A stretch of DNA of 64,000 bases from Iris pallida (lineage: Eukaryota; Streptophyta; Magnoliopsida; Asparagales; Iridaceae): the NCBI GenBank assembly GCA_029216955.1, contig JANAVB010033217.1:2057059-2121058 (forward strand), in the 5' to 3' direction. Positions 1 to 10,707 of this stretch are shown here, in pieces (position 1 is the first letter of the stretch; each line of letters starts with the position of its first letter). A program made the position numbers and the translations under genes. The notes beneath the pieces were generated by a model, which saw nothing but the letters and a program-made list of their open reading frames with translations, did not search any database and was not told the origin of the DNA.

Positions 1-180
1 GCGTAAGAGGCTTACGCAACGAGCGCAACTTAAGTGTACTATGCGCCTAGCGACGATGTTGATGTGCTAAGTGCAAAGTGCGCCAACAAAATGTCATATT
101 ACGCCTCATGAGCCCATGAGCCCGAGTCCGAGTCTGAGTCTGAGTCGGGGCTTAGCCCATATGGAATTAAATTGAGCTTG
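1..180 (-). repeat. Flank with inverted copia LTR fragment
   Basis: Bases about 121-175, read on the minus strand, resemble the copia LTR stretch at 42808-42880: the same AATTCCAT, GCTAAGCCCC, repeated GACTCGGACTCGG and GGGCTCATGGG blocks occur in the same order. The gypsy LTR that starts at 181 therefore appears to have entered an inverted copy of that copia LTR family. Bases 1-120 match nothing else that I recognise in the window. The five bases before the LTR are GCTTG; the other end of the insertion is lost, so a target duplication cannot be tested. Confidence 0.5.
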
Positions 181-448
181 TGTAATGCCCGTGGTTCGTA
201 TTACGTATTTTGGTATACGTGTACGTATTTTGACTCATGTTGCCTGTCTCATTACATGGTTTATTTTAGCATTTCATTGCTTAGTTCGGCTTGGTTCAGT
301 TTTGCATGTGAACCAACCCTACCTACCCCCCCACCACTAACCCCATTTATATCCTACCTACTTTTCTCTCTCCTCATAACTCAGCATTTACTCCTCCTTC
401 TTCTTCTTCCTTCCTGGCATAGAGCTCCACCTACCCCCTCTCCCACCG

Positions 449-463
449 GCAAGTGCATCTTGC
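449..463 (+). promoter_or_regulatory. Conserved GCAAG-N5-CTTGC palindrome / GC splice donor candidate
   Basis: A perfect 5-bp inverted repeat with a 5-nt centre lies in the leader part of the LTR. The same palindrome occurs at the equivalent place in all nine gypsy LTRs that retain it. GCAAGT also fits the consensus of a GC-type 5' splice site. Confidence 0.5.
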
Positions 464-785
464 TTCATGGAGGAACTCAAGTTTTGTTGTCCCATTTTTC
501 TTACTCATGAGATTCTGAGACACTTTAGTACTTAGCCTTTTTAATTTTCATGGCCAATTTCATGTAGATCTAAGCTTGTTGCATTTTCGAATTTCTTGGG
601 TTTTGATCTATTAAACCTTGTTATTCTCAAGTTTTGATAGTTTCATGTTGTAGAAAATTTCTTTCTGTCCCATTTTGACCTATGGAAGTCCGGATTCTGA
701 CCTTAGATGAAGGAGTATGGAACTTGGAATCAATGGCTTCATGGTTCTTCTTCTCGGAACAGTGGAGAAGAAGAACAATGCTTGA

Positions 786-1375
786 CTGCATGACTTTTCA
801 TGCGGCTAGATCCCCTGCGGCTCCTCTTTGGTCGCATAGGCATACGAGCCGTATGACCTTGCTCGACTCAGCCGTATGGCTTTTCATACGGCAAGTCCCC
901 TTTGGCCGCATGGCCCTTGCCGCATGGCCTTCATCCGCATGACTCAAGTTATCCCCCGAGTCGCAGGAGCCCTGCCGCATATGCCCGTTCCTCCTTCTTG
1001 CCGCATGACCCTCATTCGGTCCTGCCGTATGAGACCCCCATCTATTGCCGCATAAGTTCTTCTAGCCAAGTCGTATAAGCCCCTGCCGTATGAGCCCCCG
1101 CCGCATGAGCCCGATCTTCCTTAGCCGCATGAGCCCCTGCCGCATAAGCCTGCTGTCCTTAACCGCATATGCCCTTTTTCTCTAGCCGCATGAGCCAGTC
1201 CCCTTCTTGCCGCATGGCCTTGCTCGACTTGGCCGTATGAGCTCGTTCACCCCGAGCCGCATGAGCCCTTAACCCCTGGCCCTTTTATGCGCCTTCTTCC
1301 CCCGACCGTATGAGCCTGCTCCTCCTCCCGAGCCGCATGAGCCCATCCTGCTTAGCCGCATGGCTCTTTCCATAG
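786..1375 (+). repeat. Variable array of L1 (GCCGCATGA-type)
   Basis: Irregular tandem repeats are built from CCGCATG/CCGTATG followed by AGCCCC-like pyrimidine-rich spacers. They sit between the LTR's promoter-leader part and its distal conserved block. Every other gypsy LTR has a different array at this same place. Confidence 0.75.
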
Positions 1376-2360
1376 CCGTGCACTCCTTCTACCATGTTGA
1401 GCTGTTATATTTATGCTTTTGTCTCATGACTCTCTGTGTAACTTGGGTCCCTTAATAGAATGCTTGTACCATGTTAATTCTGAATATGTTCCAGGACACG
1501 ATAGTGACCCGTCGTGGTGCACTCTTGACAAGTAATATGACATTATAGTAGCCCATCGTGGTGCACTCCTGATAAGTAAACCTGACATGATATACCTCGA
1601 TATGCTGTTGCGACGGCTAGTATGACATGACAAGAATGAATGGCCTGGACACCGTGGGCGATTGTGCTTCTAAAAATAAACCAGTATGGTCTTTCATCAT
1701 GTCTAGGACGGGGACCCCTGAGTACCACGGTCAGGGGTACCTACTGAAATTGACCAAGGCTAATAACTAGAATAAACCAGTAGTCATGAAGAGATTTCCC
1801 AGCTATAGGCAATCCCGTTATCTGGGCGCGCAAGTGGACTTGTAGCCTGCCGATGAGTATGGCATATTTCCAGCACACTGTCATGTGTTACACCCTTCAT
1901 GAACGGATATTCGACCTGGATAACCTGGATGGTCTGCAGGGCTTGTGGCTGTTGGAATATCTCATTGTATCTTGCTAGTAACTAGGCCTGTGATAACCCT
2001 AGTTAGTTAAAGTATCAAGCCGTATTCATTGTTTGGCCGTGATTGATTGGATGGAGTCTAACTCAGTCTAGTCTTGACTTGATCCTGTACAAGAATGTAA
2101 CATGACCTGAATGCTTGTGTTTTACCTTATCGATAAATGGTAGAAAACCAAGTTCCGTTCAGACGAAGGGTTACTACCCCGGTCCTTGTTTGGTTTAAGG
2201 GTTGTAACTTGGTTATCTGAATAGTTCCATGGTTATCCTATCATATATTATCATAATTTTCTATATTTCTAGTCTTTTATTATATAACTATGTTTTGTGT
2301 TAATTGCTGGTTTTAGTTCTTAAGTGAAGCCTCCTTTGTGGCACTTGCTCTTTCTGGGAT

Positions 2361-2461
2361 CTGACCCAGCTGGTTTTGCATGGCCAGATACTGGAGCAAT
2401 TCCAGAGGATCTTTCTATCTTCCAGCCAGATGGTGACCACCAGGCGTAACCAAGACAACGA
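2361..2461 (+). other. Candidate gag mini-exon in LTR L1
   Basis: A branch-point-like CTGAC at 2361 is followed 20-25 nt later by CAG (AG at 2386-2387), then by an open mini-ORF from ATG 2430 to 2461 (32 nt; M-V-T-T-R start). It ends at GA|GTGGGT. The phase fits the 3' splice site at 3099-3100 in front of gag. This is a splicing model read from sequence, not shown by transcripts. Confidence 0.45.
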
Positions 2462-2906
2462 GTGGGTTTTCTTTTCTCTTCCACGCTATTGTAAAAATAT
2501 TCTTTTGAGGCGTTTAGCCGACGAGCATGTGTTAGCTCGATTGTACTTTACTTACTGTCTGCCTATGGGTTGTAACATGATTGACGAATCCTAGGGTTGA
2601 TCATGTATGACTGAAACTCTTGCTAGTCTTCACATTTTGTACGATTAGCTTCATGATCATCCAAATATGTAATGTATGGGACGCCTTACTATTGTATATT
2701 TGATGCTCTAACATCTTGTAACTGTTATTCCTTGCATGAGATTGAGACAATAGGCTTGTTCATGACCATAAGAGACTGATGGCTTACAGTTAAACCCTCA
2801 TGTATCTATACAGCCGTGACCGTATAGCGAGGTGGGTTGCACTTCGATATACGTAGCTGGCTATGTAAGCCCCCGCTCTCCAGTTTTCTGGTTCTGGGGT
2901 ATTACA

Positions 2907-3100
2907 TGGTTTAAGTGGTGGCCTATACAGGTCTTGTAAATCAAGATATATGAGGGTTTACTGAATAGATGTCTCAATCAGCACTCGCCCTTGATCTCTG
3001 CTCGTATCCTCTGAGTCCCTGAATTCTTGACCTGATCACATGCTTGTATCTTTGATCTGTCCTGGTCCTTCCTTATTGTTCCCTATGTCGTCTTCTTCAG
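2907..3100 (+). other. Post-LTR leader with putative PBS and gag 3' splice site
   Basis: The LTR is followed after a few bases by AAGTGGTGGCC and AGGTC, a motif shared by all four internal regions here and lying where a tRNA primer site is expected. It is not the common initiator-Met site TGGTATCAGAGC. The stretch ends in the pyrimidine-rich TCTTCTTCAG at 3091-3100. Confidence 0.5.
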
Positions 3101-4412
3101 CGGCATTATTCCTGGTCCTACCGATCGACAAGACGGAGCACCTCACGTGGGCCAGCAATAACCTGGAGATCATATCCAGCATTCAGGAGTAGCCTCCAGA
3201 GTCATGCCTACTGGGGGTCAAGAGCCACCAGTTCAGCCAGTCCAGCCCGCAGAGCCTGATGACGACACCTTGGTGGGTCTCATCAGGACATTGTTAGCAT
3301 CTCAAGATCGTCGGGGCGATGTCCTGCACCAGGCAGTACAAGATGCTTTGAACAGAGGCGGTCATCAAGGGAACCAGGCAGCCAACAGCTTCAAGCGTTT
3401 GAACCCTCCCTTCTTCGATGGCAGCGAAGATGCGATTGCCGAAGATGCTTGGCTGCAGGATACAGAAGTGATTCTAGAAATGGTAAAGATGCCCGAGAAT
3501 GAGAAGGTGGCGGTAGTACGCCTACAGTTATTGGATCTTGCCGGCAGCTGGTTGGCAGCGTAGGCTGTTGGATTAGTGGTACATATTGTATGGGCAGTAT
3601 TTCGTAAGAGATTCCAGACCATGTACTTAGATGCTGTAGCTTGATACGATCTACAGACGAGGTTCACCAATCTGAAGCAGATGGGTAGGACGGTCGACGG
3701 ATATGCGGTCGAGTTTTCGAGACTTAGTCGGTTTGCTCCCACATTGGTAGCAACCGAGTTTGACATAGCCCAGCGGTTCCAGTAGAGGCTCCATCTAGAG
3801 ATTTTATTGGCAGTGGAGCAATTTGAGCATCAGACTTTTGATGCGGTATTGAGAGCAGCCAGGAGGCACGAGTATACCTCCCGGAGGATTGAGGATAGGA
3901 CCGGAGGTCGGAAGCGGTCTTACGGCCAGATGAATCAGTCTTCAGCACCAGCCCTGGTAGTCGGGGCTTTGACAATTGGAACCCCGAGGCGGGCGGCCTC
4001 AGTGACGTCAGTTCAGCATTCAACCCCGACGAACCCTCAGCAGCAGAAGCAGAAGCAGTCTTCCGCAATGGGTTACACTCATTGTGGAAAGCTATGGCAT
4101 GTGGTGGCAGAATATCGCAGAGCACAGGGATTTTGCTTGGCTTGTGGAGCACCGGACCACAGGGTTGGGAACTGCCCGAACAGGGAGAGTTCCTCTTCTT
4201 CGACCTTTACTAGTCCTTCGGTGAGAGGACCATCACCAGTCCAGTAGCAGCAACAGTTTTCGAGGCCCTTGCCGCCTCAGTCCCAAGTATTCTAGGAGCA
4301 AAACCCTCAGCAGTATGTATAAGCCCAAGCCCTGATTCAGAGCAGACAGAGAGGTTTTTAGCAGAGGGGACCCGCATCCAGAGGACATGGTCAGGCGATG
4401 GCGATGACCGTA
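3101..4412 (+). pseudogene. gag: Truncated Ty3/gypsy gag (type 2)
   Basis: This is the capsid-nucleocapsid part of a chromovirus polyprotein. The residues after the internal ATG at 3204 (M-P-T-G-G-Q-E), the capsid core (G-S-E-D-A-I-A-E-D-A-W-L) and the R-L-S-R-F-A-P segment match the minus-strand gag at 16840-18120. There are two zinc-knuckle regions. The first has lost both outer cysteines (Y-T-H-C-G-K...E-Y), whereas the second (C-L-A-C-G-A-P-D-H-R-V-G-N-C) is intact. In-frame stops occur upstream of the internal ATG, after W-L-A-A near 3561, near the Y-D-L-Q-T-R-F segment and after S-P-V-Q near 4243. Homology stops at about 4412, where an unrelated minus-strand RNase H sequence begins, so protease and pol are missing. 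Non-functional. Confidence 0.8.
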
Positions 4413-4980
4413 GAACTCGTAGACTTGCCAGAATTCCTACATCACTAGGAAGTATAACCTCGATGCTCATCTCCTGAAGGTCTTCTAAAATATGGCTTTG
4501 TGATGTCAACATAAATGCGATGCCTCTCCTGCTAAGAGCATCTGCTACCACGTTAGCCTTGCCTGGATGATACTGAAGCTCCACGTCGTAATCCTTGATC
4601 AACTTTAACCATCTTCTCTGTCTCATGTTCAGTTCCTTCTGAGTAAAGATGTACTTCAGACTCTTGTGGTCTGTGTACATGTCCACTCAATCACCATACA
4701 AGTAATGCCTCCATAGCTTCAAAGCAAATACTACTACTGCCAACTCCAAGTCATGAGTCGGATAATTCTTCTCGTGGTCTCGAAGTTGCCTAGATGCATA
4801 CGCTATCACCTTTCCATGTTACGTTAGTACACACCCAAGTCCCTTTCCTGACGCATCACAATATACAGTAAAACCTCCGGGTCCAACCGGTAATGTAAGA
4901 ATGGGTGCCGTGATCAATTTCTGCTTCAATTTCTCAAATGATGCCTGGCATTCTTCCGACCAAACAAATGGCACGTCCTT
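4413..4980 (-). pseudogene. pol: RNase H part of type 1 gypsy pol, broken
   Basis: The minus strand encodes the Ty3-type RNase H that would degrade RNA in the RNA:DNA hybrid during reverse transcription. The T-D-H-K-S-L-K-Y motif, the M-R-Q-R-R-W-L segment and the [11 protein letters not shown] end are clear. The upstream half (V-Y-C-D-A-S-G) is present but split by stop codons. Homology to the full element ends at about 4413, just after the segment corresponding to 50185-50235. The integrase and 3' LTR that should follow are absent. An open frame runs on across the junction to 4210, but that extension reads antisense of the plus-strand gag and is not biological. Confidence 0.8.
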
Positions 4981-5736
4981 TCATATCAAACGGGTCATGG
5001 GTGCTGAAAATCTTACAAAGTCTGATACGAACCTTCTGTAATACCCTGCCAATTCCAAGAAACTCCGTACATCTGCTACGGTCTTAGGTACTGGCCAGCT
5101 CTCTACTGCTTCTACCTTCTTGGGATCCACTGCTACTCCATCCTCTGATATAATATGTCCCAAAAATGAAATATGATCCGTCCAAAACTCACACTTGCTG
5201 AGCTTGGCATACAACTGGTTCTCTCTCAGAACCTGTAACACTTTCTTGAGGTAATCTTCATGCTCTTCTTCACTAGCTGAGTATACGAGAATGTCGTCGA
5301 GAAACACAACGACAGATTGATCTAAGTACGGTATAAAGATACGGTTCATCAAATCCAAAAATATTGCTGGAGCATTGGTCAAACCAAACGGCATTACTAA
5401 GAATTCGTAATGCCCATACCTCAACCTGAATGCTGTCTTGGGAATATCCTCTTTATGAACCCTCACTTGATAATACCCTGATCGAAGATCTATCTTGGAG
5501 AAAACTCTAGCTCTGCTCAACTGATCAAACAAGTCGTCAATCCTTGGTAGTGGGTACTTGTTCTTTACTGTTGCCACGTTGAGCTTCCTATAGTCAATGC
5601 ATAATCTGGATGATCCATCCTTCTTTTCCACAAGTACCACTGGTGCTGTCCACGGTGATTCGCTAACTCGAATAAAATTTTTTGCCTTCAGTTCCTCTAT
5701 GTGCTGATATACCTTGGCCTGCTCTGAATCTGCCAT
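4981..5736 (-). pseudogene. pol: Reverse transcriptase of type 1 gypsy element
   Basis: This open segment of about 250 residues covers the RT fingers, palm and thumb. Visible motifs are the N-terminal [40 protein letters not shown] and the catalytic F-L-D-D-I-L-V-Y-S, followed by [10 protein letters not shown]. The catalytic aspartates are intact. It is separated by a frameshift from the protease upstream and by a stop from RNase H downstream. It is Ty3/gypsy, because RT is followed by RNase H and the chromovirus signature matches the plus-strand copy. The parent element is truncated, so it cannot be autonomous. Confidence 0.88.
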
Positions 5737-6299
5737 TCTGTAAACTCGATCTGATATCGGTTTAGTTCCAGGTGCAATTCTATACTGAACTCAACATCTC
5801 TAACCGGTGGTAGACCTGGAAGTTCTTCGAGAAATACATCTAGAAACTCTTCAACTATCTTTGCGACTTGAACTTCTTTCATTGCCGTTACGACTCCTTG
5901 CTCTTGTTGAGTTGCCACTGATCTGATTAAGGTAAACCATTTCATGCCTGGAATATCAAAAGATACACTCCCTCTACGATAATCTATTGTCGCATGACTG
6001 TCTTTCAGCCAGTCTATGCCTAAGATAACGTCGAAATTTCCAACAGGAAATTCTATCAACCTGGCGGGTAAGGAATGCCCGCAAACTACAATGCAACATG
6101 CTAGAAAAACTCTACTAACTCCTACGAGCCCATTACCAGTGAGTATATTCAACCTCCCTGGCAATGCCTCGAATGCCATTCCTAGTCGTATCGCAAATTG
6201 TGTAGATATAAATGAGTGCGATGCTCCCGAATCAAACAATGCTACTGCGAAATATGAGGCGACGAAAATGTTACCTACCATAACATCTCCCGATGCCAA
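5697..6299 (-). pseudogene. pro: Aspartic protease of type 1 gypsy element
   Basis: This retroviral-type aspartic protease would cut the Gag-Pol precursor. It shows A-L-F-D-S-G-A-S-H-S-F with the catalytic D-S-G intact, L-N-I-L-T-G-N-G-L-V-G-V, and V-I-L-G-I-D-W-L, the flap and second hydrophobic-glycine region. The frame shifts near its end: the segment leading into RT (L-P-G-L-P-P-V-R-D) is followed by a wrong-frame tail that overlaps the RT frame. Upstream lies the glutamine-rich end of gag. It matches the plus-strand protease at 48370-48870 along its whole length. Confidence 0.85.
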
Positions 6300-6363
6300 T
6301 GCCTCTTCTAAGGACAGATTGAATGCCTGTCCTCGGCCTCCTTGTTGGTTCCCATGTTACGGC

Positions 6364-7743
6364 CTAGCCTGGTGTTGCTGCTGGCCCCTGCCTTGGTGAT
6401 GTTGGGGTGGTCTTTGTTGCTGCTACTGCATCGGTGGTCCCTGCTGCCGAAACATCTGAGCCTGTGACATGAACGGACGTTGTGCTAACGGTCTCACTGC
6501 TACCGTTGGTCCTTGATACTGTCCTGCCCCTGGTGCTGGCAGCACAGGAAATTGTTGCACTGGTCCTACTGACCTCGAACTCATGGGACAGGTGGAAACC
6601 CGATGATCTGGACTTCCACATACCAAACACTGTCCGTTCAATGCCCGACACACCTCTAGTGTGCCCTGCCTTCCCACAATAGGTGCAGCCCACTGGGGGT
6701 TGCTGGTTCTTCCTCTGCTGCTGCTGCTGCTGTCTGGTTGGTGGTGCTGACCCTCGCATCGCCACATCGTGGATGCGAATACCAGGGGATGGTGATGTTA
6801 TTCGGGGCGCTATCCCCCTCCTCCTTCAATCTGATTGTGAGATCTCTTCTGACCTCCAGTCCTTGCTGTGATCCTCTGGATGGTGATCTCATGCCTTCGG
6901 GTTGCCGTCAACACCTCATTAAAGGTCTGGTAGTTGTGCCCCTCTATCAATTGCAAGAGTTCAAGATGAAACCCTTGCTGAAATCTCATAGCCCTCTGGC
7001 TCTCTATTGCTACCATCTCTGGGGCGAACCTACTCAGTCTACAAAACTCTGCTGCATAAGCGTCTACTGTCTTGCCAGCCTGCTTGAGGTTGATAAATTT
7101 CTGCTGTAGCTCAAACTGCACCACAAATCCATAGTACTTCGTCTTAAATCTCGCAGTAAAATCATCCCAAGCAACAGGACGTCTGATGCCCACTTCCTTC
7201 GATTCCCACCAATCACGTGCGAGGTCATGAAGTAATAGCTTCACTTGATCCACACGTTCTTCCGTCGGTACCTTAGCCGCTGTCAGAATAGCCTCGATGT
7301 CCTTAAGTCATGCATCTGCTGAAATGGCATCTTCCGTGCCCTCGAAACGATGGGGGTTGTACTTGCAAAATCCGGTCGATGCTCCTGAATCTGTCCTCAC
7401 CCATCTTTCCAAAGCTGTTTGTAATCCTTGGTTGAGCAACACATTCTGCTCTTGTAGCTGAGTGTGCATGCGTTGCTGGGCCAACATCTGATGTTGCTGA
7501 GTAGCCATCATCCCTCTCATGATCTCTAAAAGGGCTGGGGTGTCTACTTCTACAGGGGTAAACAAAACTATAGGTGGTGTTGGAACCTCCGGATACTGCG
7601 GTCCAGCCGCTGGTTCCACTATCACCTCTTCTTGGGTGGTCTCTTGAGGTAGTACTGGTCCTTGTTGCTGAACAACACGGTCAGGTTGTCCGTATTGCCC
7701 TTATTGTTGTTGTCCAGCTCTGACAGATACGGATGAGGTGCCC
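6364..7743 (-). pseudogene. gag: gag of type 1 gypsy element, fragmented
   Basis: The capsid and nucleocapsid regions lie in several frames: 7308-7625 (A-L-L-E-I-M-R-G-M-M-A-T-Q-Q-H-Q), 6810-7253 (D-Q-V-K-L-L-L-H-D-L-A-R-D-W-W) and 6364-6767 (proline/glutamine-rich tail with C-T-Y-C-G-K-A-G-H-T and C-P-M). At least one stop (near 7307) and frameshifts separate them. A CTTAG 3' splice-site-like sequence preceded by pyrimidines, read on the minus strand, ends at 7744-7745, just upstream of the first gag residues. The order and spacing match the intact-looking gag at 46908-48276. The 5' LTR follows at 7937. Confidence 0.82.
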
Positions 7744-7936
7744 CTAAGAAAAGGGACAAGAGAACAATCAAACGATCGGACAGGAAAGATCAATGAAGTC
7801 AAAGAATACCGGAATGTCGAACTCGAGTCGAGAGTAACGAATCATGAGATCAAGGGGAAACATATGTGATTGAGACATCCTATTAAAACACCCCACAAGT
7901 CTAAAATCAGACCTGCATGGGCCACCACTAAAACCT
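7744..7936 (-). other. Post-LTR leader of type 1 element
   Basis: This noncoding stretch lies between gag and the 5' LTR. On the minus strand it starts with TTTTAGTGGTGGCCCATGCA next to the LTR, the shared putative primer-binding motif. It ends in a pyrimidine-rich tract before the gag-proximal AG. Confidence 0.55.
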
Positions 7937-10707
7937 TGTCACTCCCCAAAACCAGAATACCGGAAAGCAGGGGAGTGACTCAGCCAGCTACGTATTACGG
8001 GTAGATGATACCGTATAATACGATCAATGCTGTCTAAAAGACGAGGGGGTGCATATTACATGAAAGTCTCACTAGGGTTACACCACATCTATTGTCTCAA
8101 TCATTCAAATAAGAAACAATAATAGAGAACATGTAAGATAAAGCAATAAGGCGTCCCAAATGCTCAGTCAAAATGTTCTTGAGATCTGGAGGTACAAAAC
8201 ATAGCCAGGTGATATAGCAAGGTATACACAATTGTTATCAGCTGCAGTCTAACTTAGTTACAATTATGTAAAAGTAAGTGCAAGACAGTCCGACTAACAT
8301 GTCGGTGCCAAACGGGAATAAGTAAAGTAAGTAGTAAAAACGAGCAGGGAAGCAAGGAACCCACTCATGTCCTCATGCGATCATCCCTCTAGTATTGACC
8401 ATCTTGGAGGTAGAAGTAACCTGAGTCCTCGGGGACTGGATCTAAATCTGGCCATGCAAAACCAGAGAGGTTAGACCTCTAATAGCAAGTACCACAAGAA
8501 AGCACGACATGAGAACTAAAACCAGTGATAAGAGTTAAAAATATGATAAATAAGTCTCCGCTTGCTACTGGGGTTCACACAACATCACGACACTTCAAAC
8601 CAACTTCCCAACCAAACAAGGACAGAAGTTGATCCGTCATGTCCTGACACTCTGATCAACTCAGCAGTTTAACAGAGTAAGTACAGTACACAATCAAATC
8701 AATTTAAATGGTCATACAACTACTACGGCTTGCTACTGTAAGTTCCAAGTTACCCTGAAAATATGCAATAAGGATTCCTCAGTTCTTACTATGTATAAGC
8801 AAGGCTAGTCTACCCAATCAATCAATTACGCCAATCATGAATTAGACGGGTCCCAGCGGGACCCCCGTCATCAATATAAAATAAATAATATAAGCAGATA
8901 CCGCTCCCTGCCCGTGTGGCAGATTTGCAGTATCTGTGGAAACCAGCCGACATGTCGGGCACTAATTGTCCCAAGGATGGCTGCCATGTAAGAACTCAGG
9001 AATCCATTCTCTCCATCCAGTCATTATTTTATTTAACTTAGTAGTCCCTATGTTGAACGAAATCCCATGCCGTGGATCATGGTCATTCAGAATGAGTACT
9101 TTCGTACAAAGTACGATATGTACAACTCTACAACGATGCCCGTGCGGCTAGGTTGTAGGTCTTACATAGCGTAATGCAACAATCAATCCTAGCCACGGAA
9201 TAATCATGCCTTGACCATAAGGTACACATGCTGCTTTGCAGAAAATAAATTGAAGTCTGCACATGCCCATATGCTAATGTTCGGGATCGGCCAGTCGATC
9301 GTAATAGTTCATAGTTAATATGAACGTGTCTCATTCAATTTCAGTAAGACGACTAGCCAGACTCTTTAGTTCCAACTAGGAACGCATGATCAATCATTCA
9401 GTCAAGGTAACAATCAATGTCAATTCATGACAAGACATGAAAGTCAAACTAATATTTAGTATGGTCGAGTCTATAACTCTCAGGGTTAAGTTCCAGTCAT
9501 TCTGGGTATCCACAAACCAACTCAAGACACATGGTATATTCCACACGACAACATGTATTAACAATATTAACATATCATGATTAAATCAAGTTCATGCCAA
9601 AAGGCGTAAGGATATTATAAGGGTGCCATGTACGCAAAAAGGGGTACGCTCAATGAATTACTCCAAGCCAGAAGAGTACGCCCAATGGAACAAGCATAAA
9701 GAAAATTTATGCATGAAGGAAGTTTACGCGTGAAGGAATAAATCTTACGCGTAAAAGAATACGCTCAACTAAAGGAATAAAGTTGCGCGCGTAAAAATAA
9801 AGCTACGCGTAAAACTAGTCTACGTAAAAAGTCAGGGTTTACGTATGAATATTATATGCGTAAAGGAGTACGCGGGAAACACTGTATACGTAAAAAGAGT
9901 ACACGAAAATAATAAAATTCATTATGCGTAAAGGAGTACGCCAAGCCAGAATAGACTTGCATAAAAACCAGATCTACGCTGACACGTTAAAACATGGGCG
10001 TAGTGCTCGATATTACGCGGACACGTAAAAACGTGGGCGTAAAGTTAAATGCCTACGCGAGCACGTATAACGCGAGCGTAAAAACTCCTCCCGAACTCCA
10101 AATTCCATGGATCCTTCATTCCAAGCCGAAAATGGGATTTCCATGGGTCAGAATGGCGTATAACACAATCTCAACAATCTGGAATGAACAAAACTAGAAA
10201 ATAAGGAAGTTTGATAGATCAAAACCAATGAAATCCGAAAAATAGTATTTTCTAGATCTACTAAAAATAAAACTTCAAAATACAAAATACCAAGTTCTAA
10301 ACGCTGTTAGAATCACGAGAGGAAGATAATTGAACCATAAAAATGGGTTCTCATGTGGAAGCAAGATGTACTTGCCTATGGGTTTGGTAGGTGGAGAGAG
10401 TTATGAGGAAGAAGAAGAGTAAATGAGAAGGAGAAGTAATGAAGAGAGAGAAAGGATTGGGGCTTTAAAATGGAGAGGGTAGTAGGTTGGGAGTTGGGTT
10501 CGGTTCATGATGAACCATCATAAATTCGGAAACAAACCAACCCAAGCCGAACCCAAGAGCAAAACTAAAGCAGAAAATAAAATACAGAAAAATAATTAGC
10601 ATAAAATTAAATGAATTAAATACAGAACAAATGCATGATAAATATTAAATAAATACATTCAAGCAGTACATGTATGAAAATACGTATTCTGAGAACGAGA
10701 AGTGATA
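7937..10707 (-). mobile_element. Ty3/gypsy 5' LTR (type 1, L2)
   Basis: Read on the minus strand, the LTR starts near 10707 (TATCACTTCTCGTTCTCAG, a TG-to-TA decay of the TGTCAC start seen at 43823) and ends ...GGGGAGTGACA at 7937. It aligns along its whole length with the LTRs of the complete element at 43823. It carries the GGTTCATGATGAACC dyad (10502-10516), a TTTAAA box near 10464, the palindrome at 10361-10375, a GCGTAAA-type array (9600-10085) and the distal block near 8355-8480. It abuts a type 2 LTR at 10708 that lacks its last 83 bp. Confidence 0.82.
9600..10085 (-). repeat. Variable array of L2 (TACGCGTAAA-type)
   Basis: Degenerate tandem repeats of GCGTAAA/AGTACGC with about 20-30 bp spacing. 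The array occupies the same LTR position as the unrelated arrays of the other copies. Confidence 0.7.

Larger units (their letters stand above)
181..2906 (+). mobile_element. Ty3/gypsy 5' LTR (type 2, L1)
   Basis: The LTR begins TGTAATGCCC and ends GGGGTATTACA, giving matching TG...CA inverted ends. It is followed by the same post-LTR motif (AGTGGTGGCC) and gag region as the other gypsy copies. In order it holds a GGTTCA/TGAACC dyad near 293-314, a TATA-like stretch near 345-353, a pyrimidine-rich region, the palindrome at 449-463, a GCCGCATGA-type repeat array (786-1375), a repeat of CGTGGTGCACTC near 1500-1640, and the conserved distal block at 2340-2480. The length of 2.7 kb is long but typical of this window's copies. 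It is the 5' LTR of the truncated element that carries gag at 3101-4412. Confidence 0.85.

Noticed and set aside
172..510. 112-aa frame at the start of L1
   Set aside because: Covers LTR promoter and leader; Leu/Ser/Pro bias comes from the pyrimidine-rich strand.
4210..4412. C-terminal extension of the RNase H frame
   Set aside because: Runs antisense through the plus-strand gag past the junction at 4412; chance extension.
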